Origin: Deltaproteobacteria bacterium
GTDB taxonomy: Bacteria > Desulfobacterota > Binatia > UBA12015
NCBI GenBank assembly: GCA_029262355.1
Contig: JAJCZO010000126.1
Span: 1 to 46,979 of the forward strand
Length of the DNA: 46,979 nucleotides
Direction: 5' to 3'
In this document: positions 10,701 to 19,426 of the stretch, piece after piece
How positions within the stretch are numbered: the stretch's first letter is position 1
Layout: each line of letters starts with the position of its first letter
Program-made: the position numbers and the translations under genes
The notes under the pieces: model-generated
Database searches by the model: none
Seen by the model: only the letters and a program-made list of their open reading frames with translations
What the model was told of the DNA's origin: nothing

Positions 10701-12044
10701 TCAAGGGGTCATTTTGAGGCCTTGAGCCGCGAGATTCTCCTTGGGGCCCACGACGACCTGCACGAGTGCGTCTGGATGCAAATACTTGCTCGCAGCGCTC
10801 GCGACCTGGTCGGTCGTGACGGCGCGCACGCGATCTCCGTACGACTCGATGTAGTCGTTCCCGAGGCCGAAGTACTCGATCTGAGCCAGGAAGCCGGTGA
10901 GCTTTGACGTGGAGTCGAGACTGAGCGGGAAGTTGCCCGTCAGATAATCCTGTGCCGCTTCGAGCTCCTCCTGCGTCACGCCGCTCTCGTGGATCTTGGC
11001 GATCTCCGCTCGAACGAGGTCGATCGCGGCTTTCGCACTCTCCACCTTGGTCTGCAGGACGACCCGAAAGGCGCCTGGGAACCGGTTCGAGCCGAAACGG
11101 CTGTGAATCGAGTACGCCAGCCCGTTCTCGTCGCGCACGGTGTCGACCAGGCGAGACTGAAACCCACCACCTCCTAGGATGTGATTCATCAGTCGAATCG
11201 AGAAGAAGTCGGGGTTTTTCCGGTCGACACCGATCTCGCCGATCACGATGTTTGCTTGTGTCGTCTGCATGTCGACGAGCACGTCGCGCGCGGGTGGCGG
11301 GGTCGCCGGCTTGGGCTCGGGGGGCGAGTCGCCGCGCTTCCATGAGCCCAGCTTCTTTCGCGCGACCTCTTCCATTCGATTCGGCTTCACATCGCCGACG
11401 ATCGCGCAGATCGTTCGCTCCGGGACGATCCAGTTGGCGTGGTACGCGATGATCTCGCTGCGCTTGATGGCCCTCACGGACTCTTCGGTGCCGTGGGCGG
11501 GGTGGCCGTAGGGCGCGTCGCCGAACAGCGCCTGGTGGAAGCCGCGGCTGGCGACGTAGCCCGGATGTTCCTCCGAGGCTTGTAGCTCTCCGAGCGTGTC
11601 GGCGCGCAAGCGCTCGACGGCTTCCTCGGGGAAGGTGGGTTCGCGCAAGCTTCGGGTGACCAGGTCGAGTCCGGTGTCGAAGTCTCGAGCGAGCACGCTT
11701 GCTCCCACGTTGACCCAGTCGCTGGCGGTTCCGGTGGAGAACGAGCCGCCGAGCGAATCGATCTGCTTGGCGATGTCCTGTCCGCTGCGGCCTTTCGTCC
11801 CCTCTTCGAGCAGCGCGCCGGTGAGGGCGGCGAGCCCCGGGAGAGACCCCGGATCCACCCGGGAGCCGCCGTCCGCCAGACAGTCGATGGCGACGATCGG
11901 AACGGCCGGCTGTTGGGAGAGAACCAGACGCAGGCCGTTGTCGAGCTGGACGCGCGTGACCTCAGGACCCGCGGCGGATGTCATCTGCGCCGCGGCGAGG
12001 GTGCAGGCGATCGTGAGACTCTGGATCGTGGTTCGGAAGTTCAT
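10701..12044 (-). CDS. M16-family (insulinase-like) protein, non-catalytic partner, secreted
   Basis: A 447-residue pitrilysin-fold protein with a signal peptide (MNFRTTIQSLTIACTLAAAQ, cut near SAA-GP). The M16 N-domain is clear (VQLDNGLRLVLSQQPAVPIV), but the zinc motif is gone: where its neighbour has HMLEH, this protein has ALTGA, within GLAALTGALLEEGT. The C-terminal domain keeps the LGGGGFQSRLVDTVRDENGL glycine loop and the R/Y substrate-binding region. This is the usual inactive half of a two-subunit M16 peptidase, acting in the periplasm with the active neighbour. The start is the ATG at 12044, which overlaps the stop of the active subunit gene by 4 bases (ATGA). Confidence 0.88.
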   Translation of the reverse strand: MNFRTTIQSLTIACTLAAAQMTSAAGPEVTRVQLDNGLRLVLSQQPAVPIVAIDCLADGGSRVDPGSLPGLAALTGALLEEGTKGRSGQDIAKQIDSLGGSFSTGTASDWVNVGASVLARDFDTGLDLVTRSLREPTFPEEAVERLRADTLGELQASEEHPGYVASRGFHQALFGDAPYGHPAHGTEESVRAIKRSEIIAYHANWIVPERTICAIVGDVKPNRMEEVARKKLGSWKRGDSPPEPKPATPPPARDVLVDMQTTQANIVIGEIGVDRKNPDFFSIRLMNHILGGGGFQSRLVDTVRDENGLAYSIHSRFGSNRFPGAFRVVLQTKVESAKAAIDLVRAEIAKIHESGVTQEELEAAQDYLTGNFPLSLDSTSKLTGFLAQIEYFGLGNDYIESYGDRVRAVTTDQVASAASKYLHPDALVQVVVGPKENLAAQGLKMTP

Positions 12045-13381
12045 GGCGCCGGGGCCTCCGCCGGCCGAGCCGCCGGAGCTTGGGGGAGAAGAGTTCCCGT
12101 GGTGCGGTTTTTCTCCGTGAGCCACGTCTGTGCGGCGCGTTGGACGTCTTCGGCCGAGACCTTGCGGACGCCGGGAAGGTAGTCGTCGGCTTTGCGCCAG
12201 TCGCCGGCCAGCTCGTAGGTTCCGAGGATGAGCCCGCGGTAGAACATCGAGTCTTGCGAGAAGATGAACGAGGACTCGATCTGGGTCTTCGCGCGCGCGA
12301 GTTCCTCGGTACTCGGCGGGGTCTTCTGGATCGCCTCGACCTGGGCCACCAGAGCCGCCTCGAGGTCGGCGGGCGCGACGCCGGGCTGTGCCTGAGCGGT
12401 GAGCGTAAACGTCTTGTCGTCGATCGCGGTGCGGGCGTAGCTGGCATTCGCGTCGAGGGCGAGGCGTCCCTCCTCGACCAGGTCTCGGTAGAGGCGAGAG
12501 CTCTTGCCGGCGCTCAAGACGACCTCGAGCACTTCGAGCGCGGAGCTGTCGGGGTGGTTCAGATTCGGGGCGCGGTGGTTGATTGCCACGAACGGTAGCT
12601 TCGCCGGTCGCCGGACGGTCACGCGCGCGGGGCCACGGGGTGTTTGTTCGTGCGCCCGCACCGTCGGTGCGGCGGGCCCCCGGGGGATCGGGCCGAACAG
12701 TTCGGCGGCGCGGTCACTCAGCTTCTTGGCGTCGAAGTCCCCGACCGCGACCAGGAAGGCGTTGTTGGGCTGGTAGAACTGGTTGTACTGACGCTGCAGG
12801 TCTTCGAGCTTCCAACCCTCGATGTCCGAGCCCCACCCGATCACCGGTTGTCGATAGGGGTGCTCGAGGAACGTGAGCGCGCCAAGAGTCTCGAAAAGGA
12901 ATGAGATCGGTTGGTCGTCGACGCGCATGCGGCGTTCTTCCATCACCACCTGGCGCTCGGGCTCGAAGAGTTCCTCACTGAGGATCAGGTTGCGCATTCG
13001 GTCCGCTTCGAGCTCGAGCTCGACGTCGATTCGATCCGACGCGATCTTCGCGTAGTAGGTCGTGCCGTCGTCGGACGTGAACGCGTTCTCGTCTCCGCCG
13101 TTTCGTGAGATGATGCGGGAGTACTCGCCGGGGCCGTTCTGGCGCGTCCCCTTGAACATCATGTGCTCCAGCATGTGGGAGAGGCCCGTCGTGCCGGGGA
13201 GTTCATTGCGCGCGCCGACCCGGTACCAGACCTGCACGACGGCAACGGGAGCTTTGTGGTCTTCGAGCAGGATCATCTCGAAGCCGTTCTCGAGGGTTCG
13301 TTCCAAGACCTGCTCGCTGTACGTCATCGCCCCCAGCGCGGGAGTGGAGACGAGTAGCAGCAGGGCGGCGATTCGGATCAT
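12041..13381 (-). CDS. M16-family zinc metallopeptidase, catalytic subunit, secreted
   Basis: A 446-residue insulinase/pitrilysin-family protease with a signal peptide (MIRIAALLLLVSTPALGA). The inverted zinc motif HxxEH is H69-M-L-E72-H73, and the third ligand falls in VVMEERR at E148 or E149. The C-terminal half-barrel follows with the SAGKSSRLYRDLVEEGRLA loop. It probably pairs with the following inactive M16 protein to degrade peptides in the cell envelope. Both junctions are ATGA overlaps: its start with pyrF (13378-13381) and its stop with the partner (12041-12044), so the three genes are translated as one coupled unit. Confidence 0.92.
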   Translation of the reverse strand: MIRIAALLLLVSTPALGAMTYSEQVLERTLENGFEMILLEDHKAPVAVVQVWYRVGARNELPGTTGLSHMLEHMMFKGTRQNGPGEYSRIISRNGGDENAFTSDDGTTYYAKIASDRIDVELELEADRMRNLILSEELFEPERQVVMEERRMRVDDQPISFLFETLGALTFLEHPYRQPVIGWGSDIEGWKLEDLQRQYNQFYQPNNAFLVAVGDFDAKKLSDRAAELFGPIPRGPAAPTVRAHEQTPRGPARVTVRRPAKLPFVAINHRAPNLNHPDSSALEVLEVVLSAGKSSRLYRDLVEEGRLALDANASYARTAIDDKTFTLTAQAQPGVAPADLEAALVAQVEAIQKTPPSTEELARAKTQIESSFIFSQDSMFYRGLILGTYELAGDWRKADDYLPGVRKVSAEDVQRAAQTWLTEKNRTTGTLLPQAPAARPAEAPAP

Positions 13382-14154
13382 CGGCGTGCTCTCCCGCGAC
13401 GCATGGCGTCTGCGATCTCTTCTACGATCTCACGTGCAGCGCGGACCGGGTCGTCGGCGTTTCGGATGGGCGAGCCCACCACGAGGTAGTCCGATCCCGC
13501 CCGGATGGCGTCGCCCGGTGTCGTAACTCGTTTCTGGTCTTCGACGTCGGAGCTCAGTGGGCGGATACCCGGAGTGACGATCGTCAGCCGGCGTCCGCAT
13601 GCTTTGCGGATCTCCTCGACTTCGAGCGGGGAGGCGACGACGCCGTTCATGCCGGCTTCGCGGGCAAGCTTTGCGAGGCGCGTCACCTGCGGCATGATTC
13701 CAGAGCGCACTCCGACCATCTTGAGATCCTCACCGCTGAGGCTGGTGAGAACCGTTACGGCCAGGATCGTCGGTCGCTCGAGGTTCTCCCGGCGGCACGC
13801 CTGGCGGACTTGCTGGGCCGTCATCCGCATCATCTCGAACGATCCTGACGCGTGAAGTGTGAACATCTTCACTCCGAGGCGGGTGGCTTCGAGTGAAGCG
13901 CGCGCCACCGTGCGGGGAATGTCGTGGAACTTCAGGTCGAGGAAAACGTCCTCTCCACGGTCCCGGAGGTGGCGGATTACGTCTGGGCCTGCGTGCATGA
14001 AGAGCTGTTTTCCGACCTTGAACATGCCGACCTCGCCCGAGAGTGCTGTGATCAGCTCTTCGGCTTCCGCCGTGGTTGGGACGTCAAGCGGGAAGATCAG
14101 GCGCTCACGAGCGCGCTCGAGTGGGTTTAGGCGAGTCGACGAGACTTTCTTCAA
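13378..14154 (-). CDS. pyrF: Orotidine 5'-phosphate decarboxylase
   Basis: Converts OMP to UMP, the last step of pyrimidine synthesis. A TIM barrel of 258 residues with IFPLDVPTTAEA at strand 1, the catalytic DxKxxD set in VFLDLKFHDIPRTV, and the phosphate-binding loops VTPGIRP and DYLVVGSPIRNADDP near the end. The start is taken as TTG at 14154: it overlaps the proS stop (TTGA), has GGAG 8 bases upstream, and gives the normal family length. A longer frame upstream lies entirely inside proS. The stop overlaps the M16 gene start by 4 bases. The proS-pyrF-peptidase arrangement is tightly coupled. Confidence 0.93.
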   Translation of the reverse strand: MKKVSSTRLNPLERARERLIFPLDVPTTAEAEELITALSGEVGMFKVGKQLFMHAGPDVIRHLRDRGEDVFLDLKFHDIPRTVARASLEATRLGVKMFTLHASGSFEMMRMTAQQVRQACRRENLERPTILAVTVLTSLSGEDLKMVGVRSGIMPQVTRLAKLAREAGMNGVVASPLEVEEIRKACGRRLTIVTPGIRPLSSDVEDQKRVTTPGDAIRAGSDYLVVGSPIRNADDPVRAAREIVEEIADAMRRGRARR

Positions 14155-15863
14155 CCGATTTTCTCCGCGAGGCGCGCTGGGGCCTCTGCGATTGGGATCT
14201 CCTCCACGGTGCCGTCGCCACGGTGCTTCAGTTCGACGATGCCCTTCTCGAGCCCCTTTTTCCCCACGGTGACCCGAAGGGGGATGCCGATCAGGTCGGC
14301 GTCTTTGAACTTGACGCCCGCGCGCTCGTCGCGGTCGTCGACCAGAGCTTCGTGGCCCTTTTCGCGCAGCGAACTCTCGAGCTTCTCCGTGGTCTCGACG
14401 ACGGCAGTGTCGGTGAGAGAGACCGGGATGATCTCGATCGGGTAAGGTGACAGGGGCTGGGGCCAAATGATGCCGTTCTCGTCGTGGCTCTGCTCGATGG
14501 CGGCTGCGATCGTGCGGGAGATCCCGATGCCGTAGCAGCCCATTTCAATGGGTCTGGTCTGTCCCTCAGCGTCGAGGAAGGTCGCTTCGAGGGCCTTCGA
14601 ATACTTCGTGCCGAGGTAAAAGACCTGCCCGACTTCGATGCCCCGGCGAATCGTGTACGCGCCTTCACCGCACCGCGGACAGCGATCGCCGGCCACCGCC
14701 TCGCGTAGGTCGGCGAACGTGACGCCCGGCCCGAAGTCGCGGCCGTGCTCCACCCCGACCAGGTGTTCGTCGTCGCTATTGGCGCCGCTCGCTGCGCCCC
14801 GGATCCCGTGGAGCGATTGGTCGGCTACGATCGGCGCTTCCAGTCCGACCGGTCCTGCAAACCCGATCGCTGCGCCGGTCACCTTCTCCACGGTGTGCGA
14901 GTCGGCCAGACGCACCCAATCGCAGCCCAACGCCGCGCGGAGCTTCGCCTCCGACAGGGTTTGATCGCCGCGGACGAGCGCTGCGACGGCGGTGCCATCG
15001 TCCTTCTGGAAGATCAGCGTCTTGATGAAGCGATCGACGGGGATCTCGAGATACGAGGATACGTCCTCGACTGTGCGCTTGCTGGGCGTGGCAACGCGCC
15101 GCAGCTCGGCGCTGGCTTCCTCGGTCACCGCGTCGGCCGAAACCTCGCCGAGTGCGGCAAGCTCGACGTTTGCGGCGTAGGAGCACTTGCTGCACGCCGC
15201 GATCGCGTCCTCACCGGAATCGGCGAGGACTTGAAACTCGTGGCTCAGGCTTCCGCCAATCGCGCCAGTGTCGGCTTCGACTGCGCGAAACGCGAGCCCG
15301 CAGCGCGCGAAGATGCGCTCGTACGTCTCGTACATGTGGCGGTACTCGCGTTCGCAGTCGGCCTTGTCGGCGTGAAACGAGTACGCATCCTTCATGATGA
15401 ACTCTCGGCCCCGCATCAGACCAAACCGTGGGCGGATCTCATCTCGGAACTTCGTCTGCACCTGGTAGAGGTTCAGTGGAAGGTCGCGGTATGAGCGGAC
15501 GGCGCTGCGGACGACGTCGGTGATCACTTCCTCGTGTGTGGGGCCGATGCAGAACTCGCGCTCGTGGCGGTCTTTGAGGCGCAGAAGTTCCTTGCCGTAG
15601 ACATCCCAGCGCCCACTCTCCTGCCAGAGTCCGGCGGGACAGACGGCCGGCAAGAGGAGCTCCTGGGCACCCGCACGGTCCATCTCTTCGCGGACGATCC
15701 TCTCCACGTTGCGCAGCACCCGGAGCCCGAGTGGGAGGTAGTCATAGATCCCACGGGCGACCTGGCGGATCATGCCGGCACGCACCAGAAGCTTGTGGCT
15801 CACGACCTCCGCATCGGTGGGGGCGTCCTTCAGCGTTGGGGCGAATAGAGACGAGAATCGCAC
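14151..15863 (-). CDS. proS: Prolyl-tRNA synthetase, bacterial type with editing insert
   Basis: A class II aminoacyl-tRNA synthetase that charges tRNA-Pro, 570 residues as expected for the bacterial form. Motif 1 lies in YDYLPLGLRVLRNVERIVRE, motif 2 in the RDEIRPRFGLMRGREF region, and motif 3 in CYGIGISRTIAAAIEQ. Between motifs 2 and 3, at about 230-400, sits the INS editing domain (YLEIPVDRFIKTLIFQKDDG...), which clears mischarged Ala. The C-terminal anticodon-binding domain has PYPIEIIPVSL and LVDDRDERAGVKFKDADLIG. It is the first gene of the coupled proS-pyrF-M16-M16 unit, and its stop is shared with the pyrF TTG. Confidence 0.97.
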   Translation of the reverse strand: MRFSSLFAPTLKDAPTDAEVVSHKLLVRAGMIRQVARGIYDYLPLGLRVLRNVERIVREEMDRAGAQELLLPAVCPAGLWQESGRWDVYGKELLRLKDRHEREFCIGPTHEEVITDVVRSAVRSYRDLPLNLYQVQTKFRDEIRPRFGLMRGREFIMKDAYSFHADKADCEREYRHMYETYERIFARCGLAFRAVEADTGAIGGSLSHEFQVLADSGEDAIAACSKCSYAANVELAALGEVSADAVTEEASAELRRVATPSKRTVEDVSSYLEIPVDRFIKTLIFQKDDGTAVAALVRGDQTLSEAKLRAALGCDWVRLADSHTVEKVTGAAIGFAGPVGLEAPIVADQSLHGIRGAASGANSDDEHLVGVEHGRDFGPGVTFADLREAVAGDRCPRCGEGAYTIRRGIEVGQVFYLGTKYSKALEATFLDAEGQTRPIEMGCYGIGISRTIAAAIEQSHDENGIIWPQPLSPYPIEIIPVSLTDTAVVETTEKLESSLREKGHEALVDDRDERAGVKFKDADLIGIPLRVTVGKKGLEKGIVELKHRGDGTVEEIPIAEAPARLAEKIG

Positions 15864-15935
15864 GGCCGTCGTCTACCTCGCCGGCGCCGTCCATTCCAGC
15901 CGGCTTCGCAACACGGTCGTCGACTGCGGCGTCTC

Positions 15936-17105
15936 TCAGGCGAGTCTTTGGGCGCGGGAGGGAGGGTTTTGACCGGCCTGCGCCGACACCGCCGCGCGAT
16001 GCGCCGACTTCTTCGACTCGATTGGCATCCGGAAGCGGAACGCAGACCCTGTTCCTGGTTTGCTCGTGGCTTCGATCGAGCCGCCCATTCGCTCGGCGAG
16101 TTGGCGGGCAATCGAGAGCCCAAGACCGGCGCCGCCGTATTCCCGCGCAGTGGACGACCGTGCCTGGGCCCAGGGCTCGAAGAGCCGGTCGAGGTGCTCG
16201 GGGTCGATGCCGATCCCGGTGTCACGGATGGAGAAGACGAGGTCGCCGTCGGGCTCCGCCAGGCTCACCGAGACCGAAATCTGCCCAGCGGTCGTGAATT
16301 TGACTGCGTTTCCAATCAGGTTCACCAAGATCTGGCGCAGCCGTGGGGCGTCACCCTGGAGAATCTCGGGCACGGCAGCGTCGACGTGCTCCACCAGCGC
16401 GAGTCCCTTTTTCCGGGTCTGCGCGCCGAAGAGCTCGACGGCCTCGTGGAGCCACGGGCGGAGCGGAAACGAGCGCGCCTCGATCTCGAGCCGACCGGCT
16501 TCGACCTTGGCCAGGTCGAGCACGTCGTTGAGCGTCGTCATGAGGTTCATCCCGGCCCGGCGGACGCGCTCAGCAAGCTCGCGCTGTGAAGTGTCGAGGT
16601 CGCTCTCGAGCAGAATGTCGGTCATCCCGAGGACCGCGTTCATGGGGGTCCGGATCTCGTGGCTCATGCTGGCCACGAACTCGGACTTGGCCCGGGTCGC
16701 TTCCTCGAGGTGTGCGACGTCTCGCTTCAAGGTCTCCTCGGAGCGCCGCGACTCGGTGACGTCCTCGAGCCACAGCAGTGTGAGTGGCTTCCCATCGTGC
16801 AGCATCTGGCGCCGGGCGATCTCGACGCGAAGCAGAGCTCCGCAGCTGCGGATCCCCCGTGCCGCCGGCTGGGCGAATCCGTCTGGAAATAGAGCCGTGG
16901 CTTGGCGGCCAACCAGACTTTCGGCGCTGTCGCCGAACAGTCCCCCAGCGGCGGGGCTCGCGAGAGCCACCCGCTCCTCGCGGTCGAGAACGAGCAGCGG
17001 TCCCGGCAATGCGGCTACCAGGCTCGAGAGGAGGGGAGGAAAGAGGTCGGGGTGTGCCTCGGCGCCGCATCCGGTCCCACGATGGGGAAAAGGAGCTCGG
17101 GCCAT
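15936..17105 (-). CDS. Soluble PAS-containing sensor histidine kinase
   Basis: A 389-residue orphan kinase without membrane segments, so it probably senses a cytoplasmic signal. A PAS domain spans about 20-118 (PGPLLVLDREERVALASPAA, ending WLEDVTESRRSEETL). A short coiled coil leads to the HisKA helix with the phosphorylated His at H149 in SMSHEIRTPMNAVLG. The HATPase domain has the N box NLIGNAVKFT, G1 DTGIGID and G2 GAGLGLSIA. There is no attached receiver and no adjacent response regulator; the nearest is at 30.5 kb. The start is the ATG at 17105; the frame is open to 17228 but runs into the thioesterase 3-prime end. It lies 72 bases ahead of proS. Confidence 0.92.
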   Translation of the reverse strand: MARAPFPHRGTGCGAEAHPDLFPPLLSSLVAALPGPLLVLDREERVALASPAAGGLFGDSAESLVGRQATALFPDGFAQPAARGIRSCGALLRVEIARRQMLHDGKPLTLLWLEDVTESRRSEETLKRDVAHLEEATRAKSEFVASMSHEIRTPMNAVLGMTDILLESDLDTSQRELAERVRRAGMNLMTTLNDVLDLAKVEAGRLEIEARSFPLRPWLHEAVELFGAQTRKKGLALVEHVDAAVPEILQGDAPRLRQILVNLIGNAVKFTTAGQISVSVSLAEPDGDLVFSIRDTGIGIDPEHLDRLFEPWAQARSSTAREYGGAGLGLSIARQLAERMGGSIEATSKPGTGSAFRFRMPIESKKSAHRAAVSAQAGQNPPSRAQRLA

Positions 17106-17115
17106 TGGGGAAGGT

Positions 17116-17143
17116 CCTATACCACTATAAGAGAACCTTTCAA
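17116..17143 (-). promoter_or_regulatory. Possible promoter of the histidine kinase gene
   Basis: On the minus strand TTGAAA (17138-17143) and TATAGG (17116-17121) are 16 bases apart, in an AT-rich patch unusual for this window. A start point would fall only a few bases before the ATG at 17105, implying a nearly leaderless message. A second -10-like TATAGT overlaps. Sequence match only. Confidence 0.3.
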
Positions 17144-17145
17144 AT

Positions 17146-17955
17146 TCAGGGCTCTGGTATGCCTCCGAGCACGCCGGGTTTGGTTCGCCAGCACCAGGTG
17201 CTGCGCGCGCGCAGGAGCCGCTGCCCATCGGCCCGTTGAATGGTCTGGATGAGCGTCGGGCTCCTCGTCGTCACCGAGGGGTCGCCGGGAAGCCAGCTAT
17301 GCACTTGGAGGGATTGCCCGAGGCGCGCGTCGCCCAGATACTCCAGGTCGAGGTCGCGGATGCGCAGTGCACCGCCCCGCTCCAGCATCTGCTCGATTCC
17401 GAACCCGCGACTCGAGAAGAGCGAGAAAGCGGCGTCCTCGAGGAAATCGGCCCACACGGCGTTGTTTACGTGCTGCATGTGGTCGAGGTGGCTCGGCAGG
17501 ACCGCGGTCGTGAAGACTCGCGCCGGCGGGTCGTCCGGTGGAGTAACCTTTGGGGCTCGTGCGAGGACCGGACTCTCGAGGGTGCCAAACAGGGCCAGCT
17601 TCATCTCGTCGGGGACCGAGACTGGGCGCCCACTGTCCACATCGCAGTAGACCCAGTCGGTGCTTGCGGTGGCTGCGAGGGCCTCGCCGCGGCCTTCGTA
17701 GCCAGAGGTGCGGCGCACCTCATATCGCCGCAGCGATCGGGCGCGGCGGAAGTCGGCCACGTGGGTCGAGATCGCCAGAGAGTCGCCACCCCCAACGGGC
17801 ACGAGCCGCTCGAGCCGGGTTCGGCGGACGAGCCACACCCGGCCGTCGGCCGTGTACCGGGCCGGGTCGAAGCCTCCATCGGCCGAAGCTTCGATCGCCG
17901 CCTGCTCCAGGCTTCCCAGGAGGCCGGAGATCTTGAACTCGCCGAGCAAGTCCAC
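17146..17955 (-). CDS. Double-hotdog acyl-ACP/acyl-CoA thioesterase-like protein
   Basis: Two hotdog folds in tandem. The second has the family signature LDHMQHVNNAVWADFLEDAA near residues 155-175, typical of acyl-ACP thioesterases and 4-hydroxybenzoyl-CoA thioesterases, where the Asp/His/Asn residues form the catalytic site. The first hotdog is represented by ISGLLGSLEQAAIEASADGG and WLVRRTRLERLVPVGGGDSL. It likely releases an acyl chain from ACP or CoA. The only canonical start in frame is GTG at 17955, but the frame continues upstream with likely domain sequence (DLRVSHAD just before the GTG), so the true start may be a rare codon or be damaged. Divergent from the sugar dehydrogenase, with the kinase gene downstream. 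Confidence 0.78.
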   Translation of the reverse strand: MDLLGEFKISGLLGSLEQAAIEASADGGFDPARYTADGRVWLVRRTRLERLVPVGGGDSLAISTHVADFRRARSLRRYEVRRTSGYEGRGEALAATASTDWVYCDVDSGRPVSVPDEMKLALFGTLESPVLARAPKVTPPDDPPARVFTTAVLPSHLDHMQHVNNAVWADFLEDAAFSLFSSRGFGIEQMLERGGALRIRDLDLEYLGDARLGQSLQVHSWLPGDPSVTTRSPTLIQTIQRADGQRLLRARSTWCWRTKPGVLGGIPEP

Positions 17956-18079
17956 GTCGGCGTGTGAGACACGCAGGTCCTGTGCGTACGTGCGGATCTC
18001 GTCGGGAGAGCAGGCGATGGCTGAGAAAGCAAGCTCGGCGAGCTTGCGAAGCGCATCGGAACCCGGAAGGAAGAAAGAC

Positions 18080-19348
18080 GTGATTCGATCGGTTTTGTCT
18101 CCTTGCGCGCGAATGGCTTCGGCCGTCGTACTGGCCGTGCTCCTCGCCGGATGCGGGTCGAGCGGCGACAGCTCCTCTGACGACGGCGGCGGCGGCGGTT
18201 CGGATCCTCAGCCGACTGCCGAGCCCACACCCGCGCCGACCGCGGGCCCTGTGCCGACACCCTCGGCGGAGCCCGAGCCTGAAGGCCCCCCTGCCCTGCG
18301 CCTTTCGGAGGTTGTCTCCGGTCTCTCGAGTCCGCTCTATGCGGTGTCGCCGCCGGGCGACCCACGCCTGTTCGTGCTCGAGCAGACGGGCGCCGTGCAG
18401 TTGCTCGAGGACGGGCAGCTGCAGGATGAGCCGTTCCTCGACCTCTCCGAGTTGCTCGAGGGTCGCGGCGAGCGCGGCTTGCTGGGTCTGGCGTTCCATC
18501 CGGACTACGCCTCGAACGGCCGGTTCATCGTCGACTACACCGATCTCGATGGAGATACCGTGATCGCGGAGTACGCGCGCTCCGCCGACGATCCGAACGT
18601 GGCCGCGCCGGACGAAGTTCGGCGCTTTCTGCACATCGAGCAGCCGTTCGGCAACCACAACGGCGGCATGGTGGAGTTCGGGCCCGATGAGCTCCTCTAC
18701 ATAGGGATGGGTGATGGCGGCGCGGCGGCCGATCCGCTCGGCTCTGGCCAGGACCCCGCCTCGAAGCTCGGCGCGATGCTTCGCATCGACGTCGATACCC
18801 ACCCCGAGCCTCCTGACGGCAACCTCGCTGGGGCCGACCCCGACGTCTGGGCCACCGGGCTGCGAAATCCATGGCGCTTCAGCTTCGACCGCGACACCGG
18901 GGACCTCTACATCGGCGACGTCGGGCAGAACCTGTTCGAGGAGGTACACGTCTCGGCGGCCGGGGTGGGGGGCAGCAACTACGGCTGGAACGTCATGGAG
19001 GGGTTCCACTGCTTCGACCCAGCGGAAGACTGCGACATGACCGGTTTGCTGCTGCCGGCTGCTGAGTACGGGCGTGACCTCGGATGCTCCGTCACCGGGG
19101 GCTACGTCTACCGGGGCGAGGCGATCCCGGCTCTGCGCGGCTGGTACGTCTACGGCGACTTCTGCTCGAACCGGATTTGGGCCATGCGTTGGCAGGCGGG
19201 CGAGGTGGTCGAGCACCACGAGATCACCGAAGACATCGATCCGGACGGCTCCATTCGCGGGCTCAGCTCGTTTGGCCAGGACGCGGACGGGGAGTTGTAC
19301 GTCGTCTCACTCTCTGGCGGAACCGTCCATCGGATCGAATCGGAGTGA
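18080..19348 (+). CDS. PQQ-dependent sugar dehydrogenase-like lipoprotein (GSDH/sorbosone dehydrogenase family)
   Basis: A 422-residue six-bladed beta-propeller of the soluble glucose/sorbosone dehydrogenase family (as in E. coli YliI), which oxidises sugars with PQQ in the periplasm. Seen: VSGLSSPLYAVSPPGDPRLF at blade 1, ERGLLGLAFHPDYASNG, the catalytic-His motif NHNGGM, MLRIDVDTHP, TGLRNPWRFSFD, and IGDVGQNLFEEVHV. The N-terminus is a lipoprotein signal with lipobox LAGC (C25), then a Ser/Gly and Pro-rich linker of about 45 residues. GTG at 18080 is favoured because AAGGA lies 8 bases upstream and it gives the signal peptide a basic N-region. ATG at 18114 has no such site. No pqq synthesis genes are nearby. 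Confidence 0.88.
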   Translation: MIRSVLSPCARMASAVVLAVLLAGCGSSGDSSSDDGGGGGSDPQPTAEPTPAPTAGPVPTPSAEPEPEGPPALRLSEVVSGLSSPLYAVSPPGDPRLFVLEQTGAVQLLEDGQLQDEPFLDLSELLEGRGERGLLGLAFHPDYASNGRFIVDYTDLDGDTVIAEYARSADDPNVAAPDEVRRFLHIEQPFGNHNGGMVEFGPDELLYIGMGDGGAAADPLGSGQDPASKLGAMLRIDVDTHPEPPDGNLAGADPDVWATGLRNPWRFSFDRDTGDLYIGDVGQNLFEEVHVSAAGVGGSNYGWNVMEGFHCFDPAEDCDMTGLLLPAAEYGRDLGCSVTGGYVYRGEAIPALRGWYVYGDFCSNRIWAMRWQAGEVVEHHEITEDIDPDGSIRGLSSFGQDADGELYVVSLSGGTVHRIESE

Positions 19349-19426
19349 GGTCGAGTCGGCGCCGGTGCGCAAGTTGACGCCCCGTGGACGCACCCGTATG
19401 GACCGCCCGAAATGGGGACACCTCTC

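Noticed and set aside
17720-19219. A 499-codon open frame on the minus strand opposite the sugar dehydrogenase
   Set aside because: It is antisense to a well-supported propeller lipoprotein with motifs, shows no domain, and is the kind of long shadow frame expected at high GC.
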